Source: Ptychodera flava (lineage: Eukaryota > Hemichordata > Enteropneusta > Ptychoderidae). Taken from it: a stretch of DNA of 64,000 nt. This document shows positions 31,170 through 43,938 of this stretch, piece by piece (within the stretch, counting starts at the first letter, position 1; every line of letters begins with the position of its first letter). The notes under the pieces are model-generated. The model was not told the DNA's origin, searched no databases, and was given only the letters and a program-made list of their open reading frames with translations. A program made the position numbers and the translations under genes. The stretch is from contig NC_091933.1 in the NCBI RefSeq assembly GCF_041260155.1, positions 31,055,933 through 31,119,932 on the forward strand. The letters run 5' to 3'.

Positions 31170-31920
31170 TTTACAGTAGATCCAAAGTGTCAGAAAGTTT
31201 TGCTGACGACAGGCCTTTCGTCCGTGCTTCCGAAATGGGCATACAGCAACAACGGAGGCCTTTACTTCTCCTATGTAGTGTGCTTGGTGGTACTTTGTGG
31301 TCTTCTCCAGCCCTTTCTGGCCATTCTGTGTATTTTGGTGCCCTGCGCTAAAGTGAACGACAAATTGACAAATCCATGGGCTAGGTTTCTTTTGGCGTTC
31401 TTTGCCCACGTTCAGTTCAGCTTTATGTACATTGTTACAACGGTGTCAGTGCTGTACCTTGCCATAACTAACTCGACATATACTATCGTTATCGGCGTCC
31501 AGGAATCGTACATGCTGTCGTACGCCATCGGTCTCATCATCACTGTAGCAGTTGATATGAAACTAATCGGATATAAGAAATACATGAGTTGCATTTGGAA
31601 CATTGGGAGCGTGGCCCTGTTATCATTTTTTGGCGCGCAAACAATTCTCGTATCCATATACTACTACAGGTCTTATGATAATTCTGAAGAGACCGCTCTG
31701 ATCATAGTATTTTGCCGATTCATGGGATCTGTGGTCTGTATGTTGAATGCTTTTTGTATGTTTAATTACATACAAGTGACTTCACAACTTGGGCCCATGT
31801 TGCTGAGTCTAAAGGGTGTTTTTCAGATGCCCTGAGGTTTTTCTGTGTCTTTACCGTACTGCAGTTCGGTTTCACCTGGGCACTGTATATACTCTACTAT
31901 TCAGGATTGGATTCAACCAG
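31170..31920 (+). pseudogene. TRPC-like copy C, exon 5 (S1-S5), frameshifted
   Basis: 751 bp. Open from FTVDPKCQKVLL through S4 and QLGPMLLSLKGV. One C is then missing at about 31822 (TTTTTCAGATGCC against TTTTTCCAGATGCC), which shifts the frame and removes S5. A further in-frame triplet is missing near 31913. S1-S4 match B closely. Confidence 0.88.
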
Positions 31921-32025
31921 GTAAGAATTTATGACGTCACATAGATCAATCAATATTGTGCTGGTTACATATTGCCAGAAGTCAGTTTCAGTGAGAGGTT
32001 GAAAACAAAATACATTGGATGAAAG

Positions 32026-32240
32026 TTAAAGTGGTATGCCCATCGAAGTTGAAAGACTTCAACTTTTGCCCGAACTTTAATACCCGACGACAGTTTTAAC
32101 AATTTTCTTGGCAAATTGATCTAGAATAAAAATTGGGAGTCACAATGCCAATTTTGGTACTATTGAACAATTTACCTAATATATTTATCGACGTTTGAAA
32201 ATCAATATTGTCGCCGACTCGTCATCCATGTGTTACCATG
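32026..32240 (+). mobile_element. TTAA MITE family, copy 7 (shared, truncated)
   Basis: A diverged 5' part of the MITE in intron 5, at the same site as copies 2 and 4. Homology stops near 32240, so the 3' half was lost in this copy. Confidence 0.6.
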
Positions 32241-32426
32241 GCACTCGAATGAAAGTGAATGGCATCGGTCTGAATTCACAAGAAACTGAAGCGTTCTAAA
32301 TAAAATTCAGGCCTGATATATGATATAGCTCCTCGCTGATTTTTAAACTGAAAACACGCACCTAAAATATTATATCCCAACTGTTAGCAAATGCAGCTAT
32401 TACTCTGCATAACTGAACGGTTTAAA

Positions 32427-32527
<101 letters not shown>

Positions 32528-32531
32528 GCAG

Positions 32532-32814
32532 CTACATTGAGACTTCCTGGAGACTAGTTTGGGCTCTCTTTGGCGTCCATGATATGGAAGCATTGCATAA
32601 TTCCGCTCAACTTGGCTGTGGTGGCAGCAACACCAATCACTCATCCCATAATTCAACTGTCAGTGAAGATTGCCCGATTCATGTCACAGAGACATCAGTC
32701 TACATACAAAATTACATGGCACTGTACATCTACATCGGATACTGCGGTATCGTTATCCTGGCCTTCCTCAACATCTTTATTGCTATGATTGCCACAACAT
32801 ACTCAAGAATACAA
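32532..32814 (+). pseudogene. TRPC-like copy C, exon 6 (pore and S6)
   Basis: 283 bp, fully open. Pore helix TSWRLVWALFGV and S6 IGYCGIVILAFLNIFIAMIA are identical to B. The loop keeps two sequons (NHS, NST); the first one of B is lost (SNTN). Confidence 0.88.
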
Positions 32815-34338
32815 GTGAGAATTCGCATGTTTCTGCTTTAAGTCTATGTACTTCTTTCCATTTTGTGTGTGTTTCAAATGGTAAATAGACACGATGCCTA
32901 GTAAAAGACTCAAACAACAACGCACAGACAATAAAATATGAGACTCTCAAATTCAAAGAATTTAAAGGGAAAAACCTTAATTTTGAAATAAAGTGACCTG
33001 AAATAAACGCTCAATATTTACATGTAAAATATTCTTTGGTGAAAATAGAGTAGCGAATAGGAGCCAACTTTGTGCTATTTAGCAGCCGGCATTGGAATTT
33101 AGCTAAATGTATCTAAGGATATCATATGTAACATCTGCCCGATGCATGATAAAAGACACTGGGTCGCAAGGAAAAGTGTTCACCAGAAAATGACCCTGTG
33201 AGCGTTCCATGTATTGCAGAAAGATAATCGCATTTCTGCCGAAACGAAAGAGAGGAAATTCAAAAATGTAGAGAAGAATCAAAATGTAGGGAATGTGGAA
33301 AAACATATTGCCTCCATCTTTTTATATAGCTATTATATTATATGTATATGACGTGGTATGAGATGGTCTGCAGGGAGCTATATATATCCCATTGAGATAT
33401 CAGGGAGGTGTATACAGCGCAGACTCCGTCGCCACATAAGTCAATGTTTCTAGGCACAGCGATAACATCCGTTCATCGATCATTTTTGGATTTTTCCACA
33501 TTTCATTTTATATAGCCGTTTATGACTGTAAGTTGAATAAAAGCCCCATGCAATAGCTGCCAATTTTATCCATTATTTTCATGATTTTATTTTAAAAACC
33601 AAAGTTTCTTCGTGTAGATGTGTACAGAAGTATCACTGCCCGCTGAGTTGGACCTTGCCTATGCGTTTTAACAGGTTCAATAAATGGGTGCCCCACTCAT
33701 AAAATGGCGCGCCCCACGGAAAAGTTCAAAAAATACAGTATTTCCTGCACATACACATCGTGATCATAAAAGAAACAAACACGATGCCATTTACTTGGAT
33801 ACACAACACGCGATGGCCAACATTTTGTTGCTGTAATCTTTATTTTCTCTGTCACATGATTAGTTTTTGAAAGTGGCGGGAAATCTAAAGTGATGTTGAA
33901 ACGTTTGAATTTATATGCCACTTTCAACACTTATGACAGTGTTATACACTTTTTCAGTCTGTAATGGGTCATATTCAAAGGAAACTCTTGGAAGACTCAG
34001 GATAATTTGATATCTATACACATTCGCAGCTATTGGCGCTTTAAAAACATAAAATTTGTGTGAAGAAATGTTCTAAGCCTATACATACTTTAGAAATACT
34101 CGTACAGCGATGCATTTATTTGGTATTCTACAGGTAGCGGGGAGCTGCTCTATAGCAAATGCATAATTCATTTTATTATAATATAAAAGAAACAAGGCAA
34201 ATAAATCTTGCAAAATTCGATCTTCCTACCTCTGCCATCACCTAATATAAAACATCGTGATGTCCCTATAGCACATAACTTACAAATCAACAAGGAAATC
34301 CTCAATGTAACGTCCACGATATCTTTATCTAAACACAG
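32815..34338. other. Intron 6 of copy C, with a C-specific insertion
   Basis: Longer by about 500 bp than introns 6 of A and B. The extra block lies roughly at 33525-34060, after GCCGTTTATGA. It has no inverted ends or coding signal that I can see, so its nature is unknown. Confidence 0.5.
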
Positions 34339-34497
34339 GATAACAGAGAGAAGGAGTATAAATTTGTTTGCATCTCCACTTCGATGTTGTACGCACGTCG
34401 ACCGTTTTCCTTGCCGCCGCCTTACAACATATTCGAACTGATTCGAAATGTACTGGTGAAGTTTGTTAGCAGGTTCTGTTCAACCTCCCGTAACAAG
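34339..34497 (+). pseudogene. TRPC-like copy C, exon 7 (TRP boxes)
   Basis: 53 codons, open. EYKFVC and LPPPYN as in B; VSRFCSTS replaces VRRLCSTS. Confidence 0.87.
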
Positions 34498-34700
34498 GTA
34501 ATTACATCATCAACCGAACTGTTTTTATTTTTTTTAGTTCTGGTTGATATATCTCGACTTTTCTATGCGAAATTCAGTCACTGAACATGTATGATTGAGT
34601 GCCGGCGTATTTATACGATGTAACTTGTGCATTATCTATGTAAGCATTTGAGTTTAAAACTAAAGTGACTTTTAATTTCAATTTTACTTGATTTCCATAG

Positions 34701-34742
34701 ACAACACCGATCACAAAGGTGGAACCATGCAATTACGATCAG
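34701..34742 (+). pseudogene. TRPC-like copy C, exon 8
   Basis: 14 codons, TTPITKVEPCNYDQ, identical to B, with a consensus GTAAGT donor. Confidence 0.8.
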
Positions 34743-35193
34743 GTAAGTTATAAATTCTCAGCTTATTTGATTTGTCATGTTGCCCTTATTTGTTTTCAAA
34801 GGAGAAAAAAAATCCCGTCTATACATATAAATGATATATGTACCGTCAGCGGAAGCTTGGAAATTACAAATGTATTACAGATGTTGTAATTTGGCATTCC
34901 TACTTTAGATTTGGAAGGGGTCTCTGTAAAACACAACACACAATTAGATGGCAATGTTGATGTAAGGACAGTAGGCCCATTCTGTTCAATGCATTGCTAG
35001 CCAAAACATATGATCTTTCACATTCATTAGTTTCGATCGCCATAAATATCGGCTTATGATAAATACAACAAGAATAAGGTAAGTTGAAGTCTCTATTTTC
35101 ACTAATAGCAACCCATCCATCCAAACTCGACGACTTACAAACTTTCCTTCTCACTGAACCTTGCTTGCAAATTTGTTTTCTGTCTCATTTCAG

Positions 35194-35253
35194 CTCATCA
35201 AGAAACTGTTGTACATGTACTTCACAGAACGACCCCGTAAACAGTATCACTAA
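35194..35253 (+). pseudogene. TRPC-like copy C, exon 9 (C-terminus)
   Basis: LIKKLLYMYFTERPRKQYH then TAA. Intron 8 before it lacks the TACAA/TACAG arrays found in A and B. Confidence 0.83.
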
Positions 35254-36258
35254 GAAGCGTTTGCATGAACTGTGAAGTTAAATTGTTCCCTAGACACGAG
35301 CAGTTAGTTTCACAGTCTCACTTTCGTAATGTGTTGTTTTCACAACGAATGCATTATAGCATACCGGCCATATGAAGTCATTTACAAAACAACACATCAT
35401 GTCTCCGTGCTGGATTTTTAGATGAACACATTATCCTCATATATACACTTTGTGATTCTGGGTGATTTATCGATAGGTTGGGGGTAGTGACAATTCTCCT
35501 AACTTAGGTCCGTTTGTGTATAAGAATGAGCGAAATGAACTCGGCCTTTTTGCACAAAGTCATTTCAGTGATAATTTTCTCGGCTTCTAAAGACATTTCT
35601 AAAGTGTCTTCACTACATCTTATCGCATTTCTATGAATTGTTTGGTGTTAATGAGGCGTCCCATGACTCAACAGCAACGTCGTTGTGTGTGCCATGAAAA
35701 TGAGCCTACGACGTAAGTTTTGAAAGATTTAAATCTGGATTGCAAACGTGTTTTATATTTAAACTTATAATCCTCCCAGCATTTGATCTAAAATGGTCTT
35801 TCATGTAAACTACTATAGTTTTACCAAAGGAATACGATGTAAAGTATTTGAATTTTCATAGTTGCATGGATATTCACTGAATTACACCACATATCGCGTT
35901 TTCCAAGGGTTGCAGTTCCTGACATTTCGCAACAAGTCTTGTATAAATTTGTCGTACTGTCGGCGGTACACCAGAACATATCTAGTGCCCGTTGAGTTTC
36001 GTATTTTATATCGACATCTTTCCAAGTATAATAGTGAACTTCATCAAGGACTGTTGTTGTCTATTCGTATCAGTAAAACACAATTCTCATTAGTACTTAC
36101 AGGAGATTGGCCATAGTAATTTTAAAACTTGATTTCTTGATTCTAGGATTTCATTGAACTTCTTAATAAGCATTGTACCCATCGACAGATGACAACGCAC
36201 ATGTATCCTTACAGTATATCAGATCAATTTATCAAATGAGAAAAAAATAATTATAAAT
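35254..36258. other. 3' flank of copy C
   Basis: Aligns with the 3' flanks of A (12517 onward) and B (23823 onward). No coding signal. Confidence 0.6.
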
Positions 36259-36628
36259 TAAAGCTGCAAGCAGCATTGGCGGGGCCCAAGTGTATAACAT
36301 GGTGTAAAGTTCTTGCACTGATGATATTATGTGCAAAATTTGAGCTTGGAAAAGATTGATTTTGAAAATCATCTCATAGTTACTATATATTTCATTGGCA
36401 ATTGCATGTTGTACGCAAAATCCAATATTGCAGCCAAATCATGTGACCGATCCAAACGTCTTTTGCAAAATTCAAAGAGAGATCACTCTAAGGATAATAT
36501 GAGTACAATTTCAGTTCAATTGGTGAGTTTGTTCTGTAAAAAGATTTTTGAAGATTAAATTGGTATTTTTTGAAAATCCAATATGGCGGCCAAATCATGT
36601 GACCGATCCAAATGTTGTTTGAGTAAAG

Positions 36629-37150
36629 TTTAGTCGAGCGGTTTGTCTGTTGTCCTCTGCGCTAGGTGATTGGTAGACTCTCCACAGGCGCTGTGCCTTG
36701 TTTTGTGCGCGCCGCGATGGGCCTGCATTCGAAGGCTGTGCAGCTGTGAGCACGCGCTGCCAGACACAGCGACTGTCGGTTCTTGCAAGTGTATGAATAT
36801 TCATAAGGGTAGTGACGTCAAAAGAAAAACCTATCTAACTGGGCGGAGAGAATATATACTAGTAGCTGGTAGACCTATATACGCGGTATGTTTTTTATTT
36901 TTCATTTTTAATTTTATTTGGCTATGCTACTTGTCATTTTTTTTGATTAACGGATTTGTGGTGTTCTATAAAGTACCCGGATCAGGCAGAAATCCGACCG
37001 GTCGCTTGCAAGAACGTCCAGACCCTGGGATTCGCGTCGCGTCTCTGAAGGGCGCGCGCGTATTCCAACAGGGAAGAACGCGAATCGCAGGGTCTCTGCC
37101 AGACTAGGTGATTGGGTGCCGTGCGTTGTGGGTTCGAGTCCCGGTTGAAA
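36629..37150 (+). mobile_element. tRNA-derived SINE split by a nested insertion
   Basis: An A box TAGTCGAGCGG (36631-36641) and B box GGTTCGAGTCC (37131-37141). Between them lies a 430-bp insert flanked by CTAGGTGATTGG twice. Removing the insert and one repeat gives a 58-bp box spacing, identical to the copy at 9498. Confidence 0.8.
36674..37103. mobile_element. 430-bp insertion inside the SINE, 12-bp target duplication
   Basis: Flanked by CTAGGTGATTGG at 36662-36673 and 37104-37115. GC-rich ends and an AT-rich centre. Near the right end, CCAGACCCTGGGATTCGCGT (about 37019) is inverted at about 37079-37104, giving a hairpin. TTCTTGCAAG (36780) is also inverted as CTTGCAAGAA (37006). The family is not recognised. 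Confidence 0.7.
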
Positions 37151-37764
37151 CCATCGTATTTCAGCTCAATCGGTGTGTTGGTTCTAGAGGAGAAGATTTT
37201 TAAAGATTAAATTGCGATTTTCACAAAATCCAATATGGCGGCCAAACCGCGTGACCGATCCAAATGTCTTTCCCAAACTTGAAAGAAATAACACTAAGGA
37301 TGACATGAGTAAAACTTCAGTTCAATCGGTGCGTTGGTTCTGGAGAAGAAGATTTTTGAAGATTAAATTGGTATTTTTCGAAAATCCAATATGGTGGCCA
37401 AATCACGTGACAGATCCAAACGTCTTTCGCAAACTTGAAAGTGATCACTCTAAGGATGACATGAGCAAAGTTTCAGCTCAATCGGTGTTTTAGTTTTTGA
37501 GAAGAAGATTTTTAAAGATTAAATTGGTATTTTTCGAAAATCAAATATGGCCGCCAGGTCACATGACCAATCAAAATTTTAAGGATAATATGCACGAGAA
37601 CCCATAAGTAGCTATTAGCACTGCAAGTTTGAGAAGTTTATGTCATGCGGTTTCTGAGATCAAGAGTGACAAAAAAAGGGACAGTAGAAGACGAAGATGA
37701 GGAAGAAGAAGATATTGAACTCAAGTAAAACCAATGGGGCCCAGCCGGTAGGCTTGGGCCCCTA

Positions 37765-39272
37765 ATAAAAACTAGTTTGAGACAGATTCTAAGGTTTCAT
37801 TGGCATCGTTTCCACTTCACTGTCAAAACTTTTAACTTTTCACTTTTGCACAGGGAAAAGATTGGCGGGGATTTAATAATGTTTGAAGGATTCATGTAGT
37901 GCTTTCCCCATGCTTACTGCCAAGAGAAACAATAATCAACGAGAAGATGAAGAACAATAGTTTTGTTTTTCCAAATTTCAGGACGGTATTGACAAAGTAC
38001 ACTCATTTTCTGCAATCTTGCCAAATCTGTCTTTTTGCCATGAAAAGGTGCTCTGAAATAATTAATCATTTTGTTACGTAATTTTCTCCATTTGAATACA
38101 GCTGCTTTGCTCTTTGGAAGTTCTGATTTTGCGTCCGTGCTATTAAACTTTGTAATCAGTCATGGAATATTTGAGATCCCGTAGCCAATGGCATCTGACA
38201 TGACGCCCTCCACGGTGAATATCAGAAGTCACAACACCTTTCGGCAAACGTAATATGCTCCGCGAAAGTGAGACTTAAACTTTTGCTCAATTTCCTAAAT
38301 GAAGCTGTCAAACATACTTTTGCCAAATCAAGAATCGGGGACCATTGCGCTAAGTTTGGCTCTAACGAAAATATTACCTAATTTTTACCGATATTTGAAA
38401 TTCAAAATGGCCACAATCCCTGTGTAAATTCCATGGGAAAATAAAAATTTGATTTTCGAAAAACTAAGACTTTGAAACTATTTCAAACTTCAATAGCTTT
38501 AAATTAGCCCCAACAAGTGGTAGATCAGAAAAGAACTGTTACAATATGAGAATCCAAATACGTGATCCAGATGCACATTCTGACTCGAGAGAAACTTCCA
38601 AGTCTGGAGCTGAACGTTCAATGTTGAGAACAAGAAGTCTACCGTCAATAACAATCATGCAGAAATTGTAACCTGCCACCAATGATAAACCATATAGTTC
38701 ATTAGGTGAACAGCAGGCAGCCACAAACTGCGTTCTTTTGAATTTGTGTTCTTCTTCATTCTCGATTCAAATGAGCCATTCATCGATATGTTTGGATCTC
38801 ATTTTACTGGCATCAACAAACGATGATCGCTCCACATTATGTACATTGTAAGACCCCGACTTTTCTTGAAGTTCCATCAGCCGTAACGCTAGATGTATTA
38901 TTTCATGATATTTTTCTCCTGTCTGTAAATTAAATTTTCTTGTTCTACTTCGAAAATCGTGTGAAATACTCAGTATTCTTGTTCATCAACAGCTTGCTTC
39001 CGTTTAAAATCAAAGTCATCGCAAAAAACTTACTGGATTTTAGTGCGTGACCATGATTCATTTGGCAACATTGGCATTGGATACACCAAAATTTTAGTGC
39101 AACATTTTGCCAATTTTAGATTTTTTCTGTATTATTTAGGCAATTTTGAACCAATTGGGCGTTACCTTTCATTGGCTACAGATTGGCTTCAGATTTTTAT
39201 CAAAATTGAAAAAAATGGCTGAGTTATATTTTATTAAGGTAATAAATTGGCTTGATACTTCCGAGAGAGGTG
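37765..39272. other. Flank of copy C resumed after the composite repeat
   Basis: The first part aligns with 24700-24990 after copy B. A diverged TTAA MITE is annotated separately at 38246-38584. No coding signal. Confidence 0.5.
38246..38584 (+). mobile_element. TTAA MITE family, copy 8 (old)
   Basis: A diverged copy with GACTTAAACTTTTGCTC, AATTCAAAATGGCC and GCTTTAAATTAGCCCC at the family spacing. Both termini have decayed. Confidence 0.6.
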
Positions 39273-40735
39273 TACGGTAACAGAATGGACATCGTTTATA
39301 GAGCAAAGATAATAAAGCTAATAGCTAAAAGCAGCAATGCCGGGCAAAATGAGTCTAAGTGTGTAAAAGAAGTCAAACGTCGTCAGAGAGGTCAAAGGTC
39401 GTCTTGGTCACTTGTCGTTTTCGCAAAAAAGATTGTCAAAATTGTTACCCCTGTTAACCCAAAATCAGACAACTAGCTTTATTGGCTAGCTTAAAATAAG
39501 ATATGTGCATAATTAATTAGGCACATGATCTGACATCATAAGGTAACCTACCAAACCTAATATGAAGGTTTAGCCCTTGTGGTTAGCACTTGTGATTACT
39601 AATTAATAGGGGAAATTGTGAAATCGAGGTCAAAGGTCACCATGGTCACGTGACATTTTGTGAAAAAAACTTTGCTTCCATACCTTTCCCTAATGTACCG
39701 AAATTCATACCGCTCGCTCTATTTGTTAGCTCAGAATTAGATATGTGCATAAATAATGAGGTACATAATGTGGAACCATTAAGTCTACCGCCCTACCAAA
39801 TATGAAGGGAATAGCCCTTATGGTTACCGATTTATAGGCGTATAAAAATCTGAAAATCTAAAATCTGACTCTAATAGCTCTATTTGGAAGCCCGGAAATA
39901 GATATGTGCATAATTACTGAGGTGTAGGAAGATGTCAAGGTCAAAGGTCAGGGTCATCCCCAAAATGTCGGTGTGCCATTCGGTCCCCTACCTGGCATTA
40001 TTCAATAGACACCAGGCATCTTAGACTCTTATAGGTGTAGCCATACCTTAGGTGTTGAGGTAAAGGCAGCTCAAAGGTTATAGAAAATACTAAAAACTTA
40101 TACTTTAAAAATCTTTTACTCAAAATCTACAAGGCCTACAACTTTGAAATTTGTCACGTGGCAACCTAGTAATGTGGTCTAGAAAGCCGCTGCACAGAAT
40201 TTCGACTGATCAGTTTCTATGCACTGAGGTGAATTTTAATGTTTAAATCCAAAATGGCTGGCAGGTTATGTGACCCATTGTTATGATCATATCATCAAAA
40301 CGTTACTTGTGATGCGTTTTACCTATGTGATGATACATATTCATTTTGCATAATTAATGAGGTATGCAAAAATATCATTTTAATTACTCCTCAAAAACGA
40401 CAGGGTCAAATAACTTGAAATTTGGTATGTATAGCATCTAGGTAGTATGGGCTAAAAAGTTTCTTAACAGATATTTGATTTATCAGGTTGTATGCAAATT
40501 AAGTCCAATATAAATTTTTAACACAAGATGGCTGCAAGGTCACGTGACCGGTGGAAATATAGAGGGTCAGGTGCACCACTGTTCAGTATGCTTAATAACC
40601 TCTGCAAGTTTGAGAAGCATTCACGCAATAGTTTCGAAGTCTAGATTGCAAAAAATTTATGGAAGAAGAAGAAGTGATCCAGAGTAAATACAATAGCCCA
40701 AGCCCCATAGGGTTTTGGCCCCTCATAAAAAGGTA
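39273..40735. mobile_element. Diverged relative of the composite repeat
   Basis: Starts AAAGCAGCAATGCCGGGC and ends AAGCCCCATAGGGTTTTGGC...CCCTCATAAAAA. The 3' part matches the element at 36259: a GTCACGTGACC motif near 40540, TTTGAGAAGCATTCACGCAA, a GAAGAAGAAG stretch, then the G/C-rich end. The 5' half has its own degenerate repeats (AGATATGTGCATAA at about 39500, 39740 and 39900). Confidence 0.55.
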
Positions 40736-41190
40736 CACCTGTTGTTGCTGTAAGGTGGCTGTGTATGTGACCCCTTCTAATACACTGGTACTACCCTCGT
40801 TATATGTAAACCATGAATACAAGGGACGAGGTATCTCTTTCATTTGACATTTGTGCCACGTCATAACAAAATGAAGCATTTTAAATTTTTATCAACATAT
40901 TATTTCACGTTGCATTTAATTTTTATTAAAATCAAGAACAATTCAAATAAACGTTGAATCATAGCTGGTCTCAAATAAAAGATTGCTATTCTGTACCCTG
41001 ATGTTTCGAAAGTTGTTGCAGCAGCCGTGTGTGCTATACCTAACAGCAAGATCTGGGGTCGTTTTCTGTGTACTGAGTAGGCTGGAGTATGTTTTGTGTC
41101 CGACTTTTTCAAGCCAACCAAAATATCACATTCAGGATGCACATCATGTATATCGCAAAACAGACAAAAATTTCCCCAGAGAGCATACAA
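40736..41190. repeat. Downstream edge of the triplicated unit
   Basis: Matches 13595-14010 after copy A (GGTGGCTGTGTATGTGACC, then CAAGGGACGAGGTAT, then AGAGAGCATAC). Homology fades near 41190, marking the right breakpoint of the tandem duplication. Confidence 0.65.
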
Positions 41191-42699
41191 TGTGAGAAAG
41201 CCTATTTTGAATTACCGATGAAGGAACCCAATTCAGTGGGAAGGGGGCGCTCATGTTTTGTGAGAAGGTGTCTTATTTGCATATATTTACATATCTTTGC
41301 ACATAATTTACGTTCTATCAGTGTGCACGATACTGCATTTAGCAAATATCGCATCTGTTGCTCTGGCATGGGTTGCGTAACTTTACGAGTCCCCCAAAAT
41401 GAAGTTGTGTCAAAGATATTACTGTAGTTAAGATATGTATTTAATACATGGATGTTGTCTCAAATTTAGTAACAACATTATATTTTAAAAATTAGTCACT
41501 GGAGTGATTCACTCTCATAAGTTGGGGAAACAGGTCTTACTGCATCAGATTGTTGTTTAGGTATGACGAAACGTTACTGGCCAATTCCAATTTTCCTAAA
41601 AAAATAGTCTTTCGGTTTAAAGGTTTTGCAACTAAATCTTCTGGCTAGATTTTGGTTTGTGGGAGATTATCGTAAAATATCTGAAGAGTGTAACTCTCCT
41701 CTTCACTCACTTCTACATTACACCATGATTATGGTAACAAGTGATTGCAAACGACCATGAACAGCAGTGACCTTCCCCATGTCTTTGTTCTATATGTAAA
41801 TACAGTTCCTGAAATCATGTTAAAGTACTTATATTGTGATGCTCAGAGTCTAACCCCTTCCTGTTATTTACTGTTGATAGATTGCAGAGGCAGGCAGTAA
41901 TGTGACTGCACATCCTTGAAGTTACTGTGCAATGCTACTGCTCTAACTATATTGACCACATTTCGAGGGTCTGTACTACAACTGTGCGAATTTGGCACAA
42001 ATACTGGTCATCATTAAGGATTCAAGTGCAGTTGTGTACTTTTGCAAGTATACAGAAATGATAGAAATATTAAATATTTATCAACAATATTCATAAGAAT
42101 ACATTTATTAAAACAGGGTCTGGTCTACAGCTGGGTGAATTTCGCATTAATACTGACCATCATTCGGGATTTGAGTGCACACGGTACTTTTGTAAGTATA
42201 CAATAATGATACAAATATTAAGTTTTTATCAACAGTATTCATAATCATATTTTTATTTTTACACTCTTGCTATGACATATAACAAATAAACTTCAATATA
42301 TTGAAACACATTTAACAGGTGAAATTACTCCTGACGCAGCAATATAAAACTGTATCATCCATAAATATAGTTCCCTGGGTCCTATTTCATTTATGATATA
42401 TCATCACCTGAATTTTTCTTCATTGAACATGACAGACACGTTATCATGGAATTCGGGCTTCGTAAAGATGACAGGCCAAAGTACTCAGACACTCTGGCGC
42501 TATGGGCGACTGTAACTTAGCGAACACTCCCCGACTTTCTGTCGTGGCGAACACATTTTAGCTTTAAGTGTTGTTTTGTCGCTGTTGTCGCTGCATTTTA
42601 ATGGCCACACCTAGGGAGTATAGTCACCTCACGCACTGAGAGCGTTCCGTCAGGGTTCGAACAGCAACATTATGATCGGGAAGAAGTATCAACGCCTGG

Positions 42700-42769
<70 letters not shown>

Positions 42770-43938
42770 AGAGCGAGCGCAACGCCTAACCAAAAGATAA
42801 GAGAAACATAAAGACAGATAGAGAGTTAAGATTTTATGAAAAAATATTTTTACAATTATTGACAGCTTATTGATGATAATGCACCTGGAAGGAATGACCA
42901 AGGCATTCAACTTTTTGACGTGACCCGCATATGTGTAGTATCAAAAGTTATTGTTGACAACTGATTTTTTTGTCCGGACTCAGTAGACTGTATTAGTCAA
43001 CAATAACATCGCAGTATTTACTCAGTGCTGTTATGTTGGCAAGGATACTTCTTTTTGTTACAACTCACTTTAGGGAGAGAAGTAGAAGATGTATTTGTTT
43101 AATCGAGCAGATATGATGAAAACAATATCAAAAGAACCATTTACGGCAACTTATAGCAGATGTCACAGGGTGACGGTTTAATGACACACACGGGAAAGTG
43201 AGCCGAGCACAACTGACGTATAAGTTCAGTAACCTCTGAGAATAGGACAGGACTTAGACGTCTGATGGATGGCTGGTCCACATAGTATGCGTGGAGAAAG
43301 GATAGCAGATTATTGAACAAAGCGTTCGATCCACCGAGGTTCTTCCACCTATTAAAATCCCCATGAGCCCCTTGAAGGATCAATTGCTCATTCAGTTCCC
43401 AGTGGTCTCGTTGGTGTATCTCGTCCCTGCCGTGGGCGGGTTGCAGAGAAGATGATCGTAAAACGTGGGGTTCATGACATAGAACGCTACAGGCTGCTTT
43501 AAACTCCTCGCCAATCGTTTCCCATTAAAAACATCTTAAGTTACAGTTTGTCATCGTGTCTCCAGAGCAAACACCCATGATTAGTGTTTGTTCGCAAATG
43601 TAGATACAAGCATGATGCGCACTCACTCAAACACAGAAATGACAACCCAAGGGACGTTGGATATACACTCACTTGAGGGGATTTTAAAATCGGTCATCTT
43701 TGGAATCATATTTGGACATGAATAATCTGTAATTAAAGGAGTGAATATTAATATCAATATCACAACATTTTACAGATGCATCTTCAAACATTCCAGTCGA
43801 GCTTTCATCGTTCCGTTTTCAGTTTTATTCACTAGATAAGTTTAAGTTGGACCATTTTTGTTTCAATCTATTGATGATTATTTTATTTAAATCGATGGGA
43901 GAGTATCGAACCATAGTGACCCTCTCGCCCACCCAAAG
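41191..43938. other. Gene-poor spacer
   Basis: No coding exon recognised. Two similar passages near 42000-42080 and 42125-42200 (GTACTTTTG.AAGTATAC) form a local duplication. A (GA)n array lies at 42702-42773. Confidence 0.55.
42702..42773. repeat. (GA)n microsatellite
   Basis: About 72 bp of GA units with a single phase slip. Confidence 0.98.

Larger units (their letters stand above)
36259..37764. mobile_element. Composite repeat with 156-bp tandem units
   Basis: Begins AAAGCTGCAAGCAGC...GGGGCCCAAG and ends CTTGGGCCCCTAATAA, so GGGGCCCAAG/CTTGGGCCCC are inverted near the ends. Inside, units starting near 36422, 36580, 37229, 37385 and 37541 repeat CCAATATGGCGGCCAAATCA, a GTGACCGATCCAAA stretch and GAAGATTTTTGAAGATTAAA, with a 156-158 bp period. 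The gap between units 2 and 3 is filled by a SINE. The 3' flank of B shows the empty site (CTTATAAATAAAAACTAG near 24696). No protein is encoded. A relative lies at 39273-40735. Confidence 0.75.

Noticed and set aside
36670..37107. 145-codon frame in the nested insertion
   Set aside because: Coincides almost exactly with a 430-bp repeat insertion with hairpins; composition changes sharply along it and no domain is seen.
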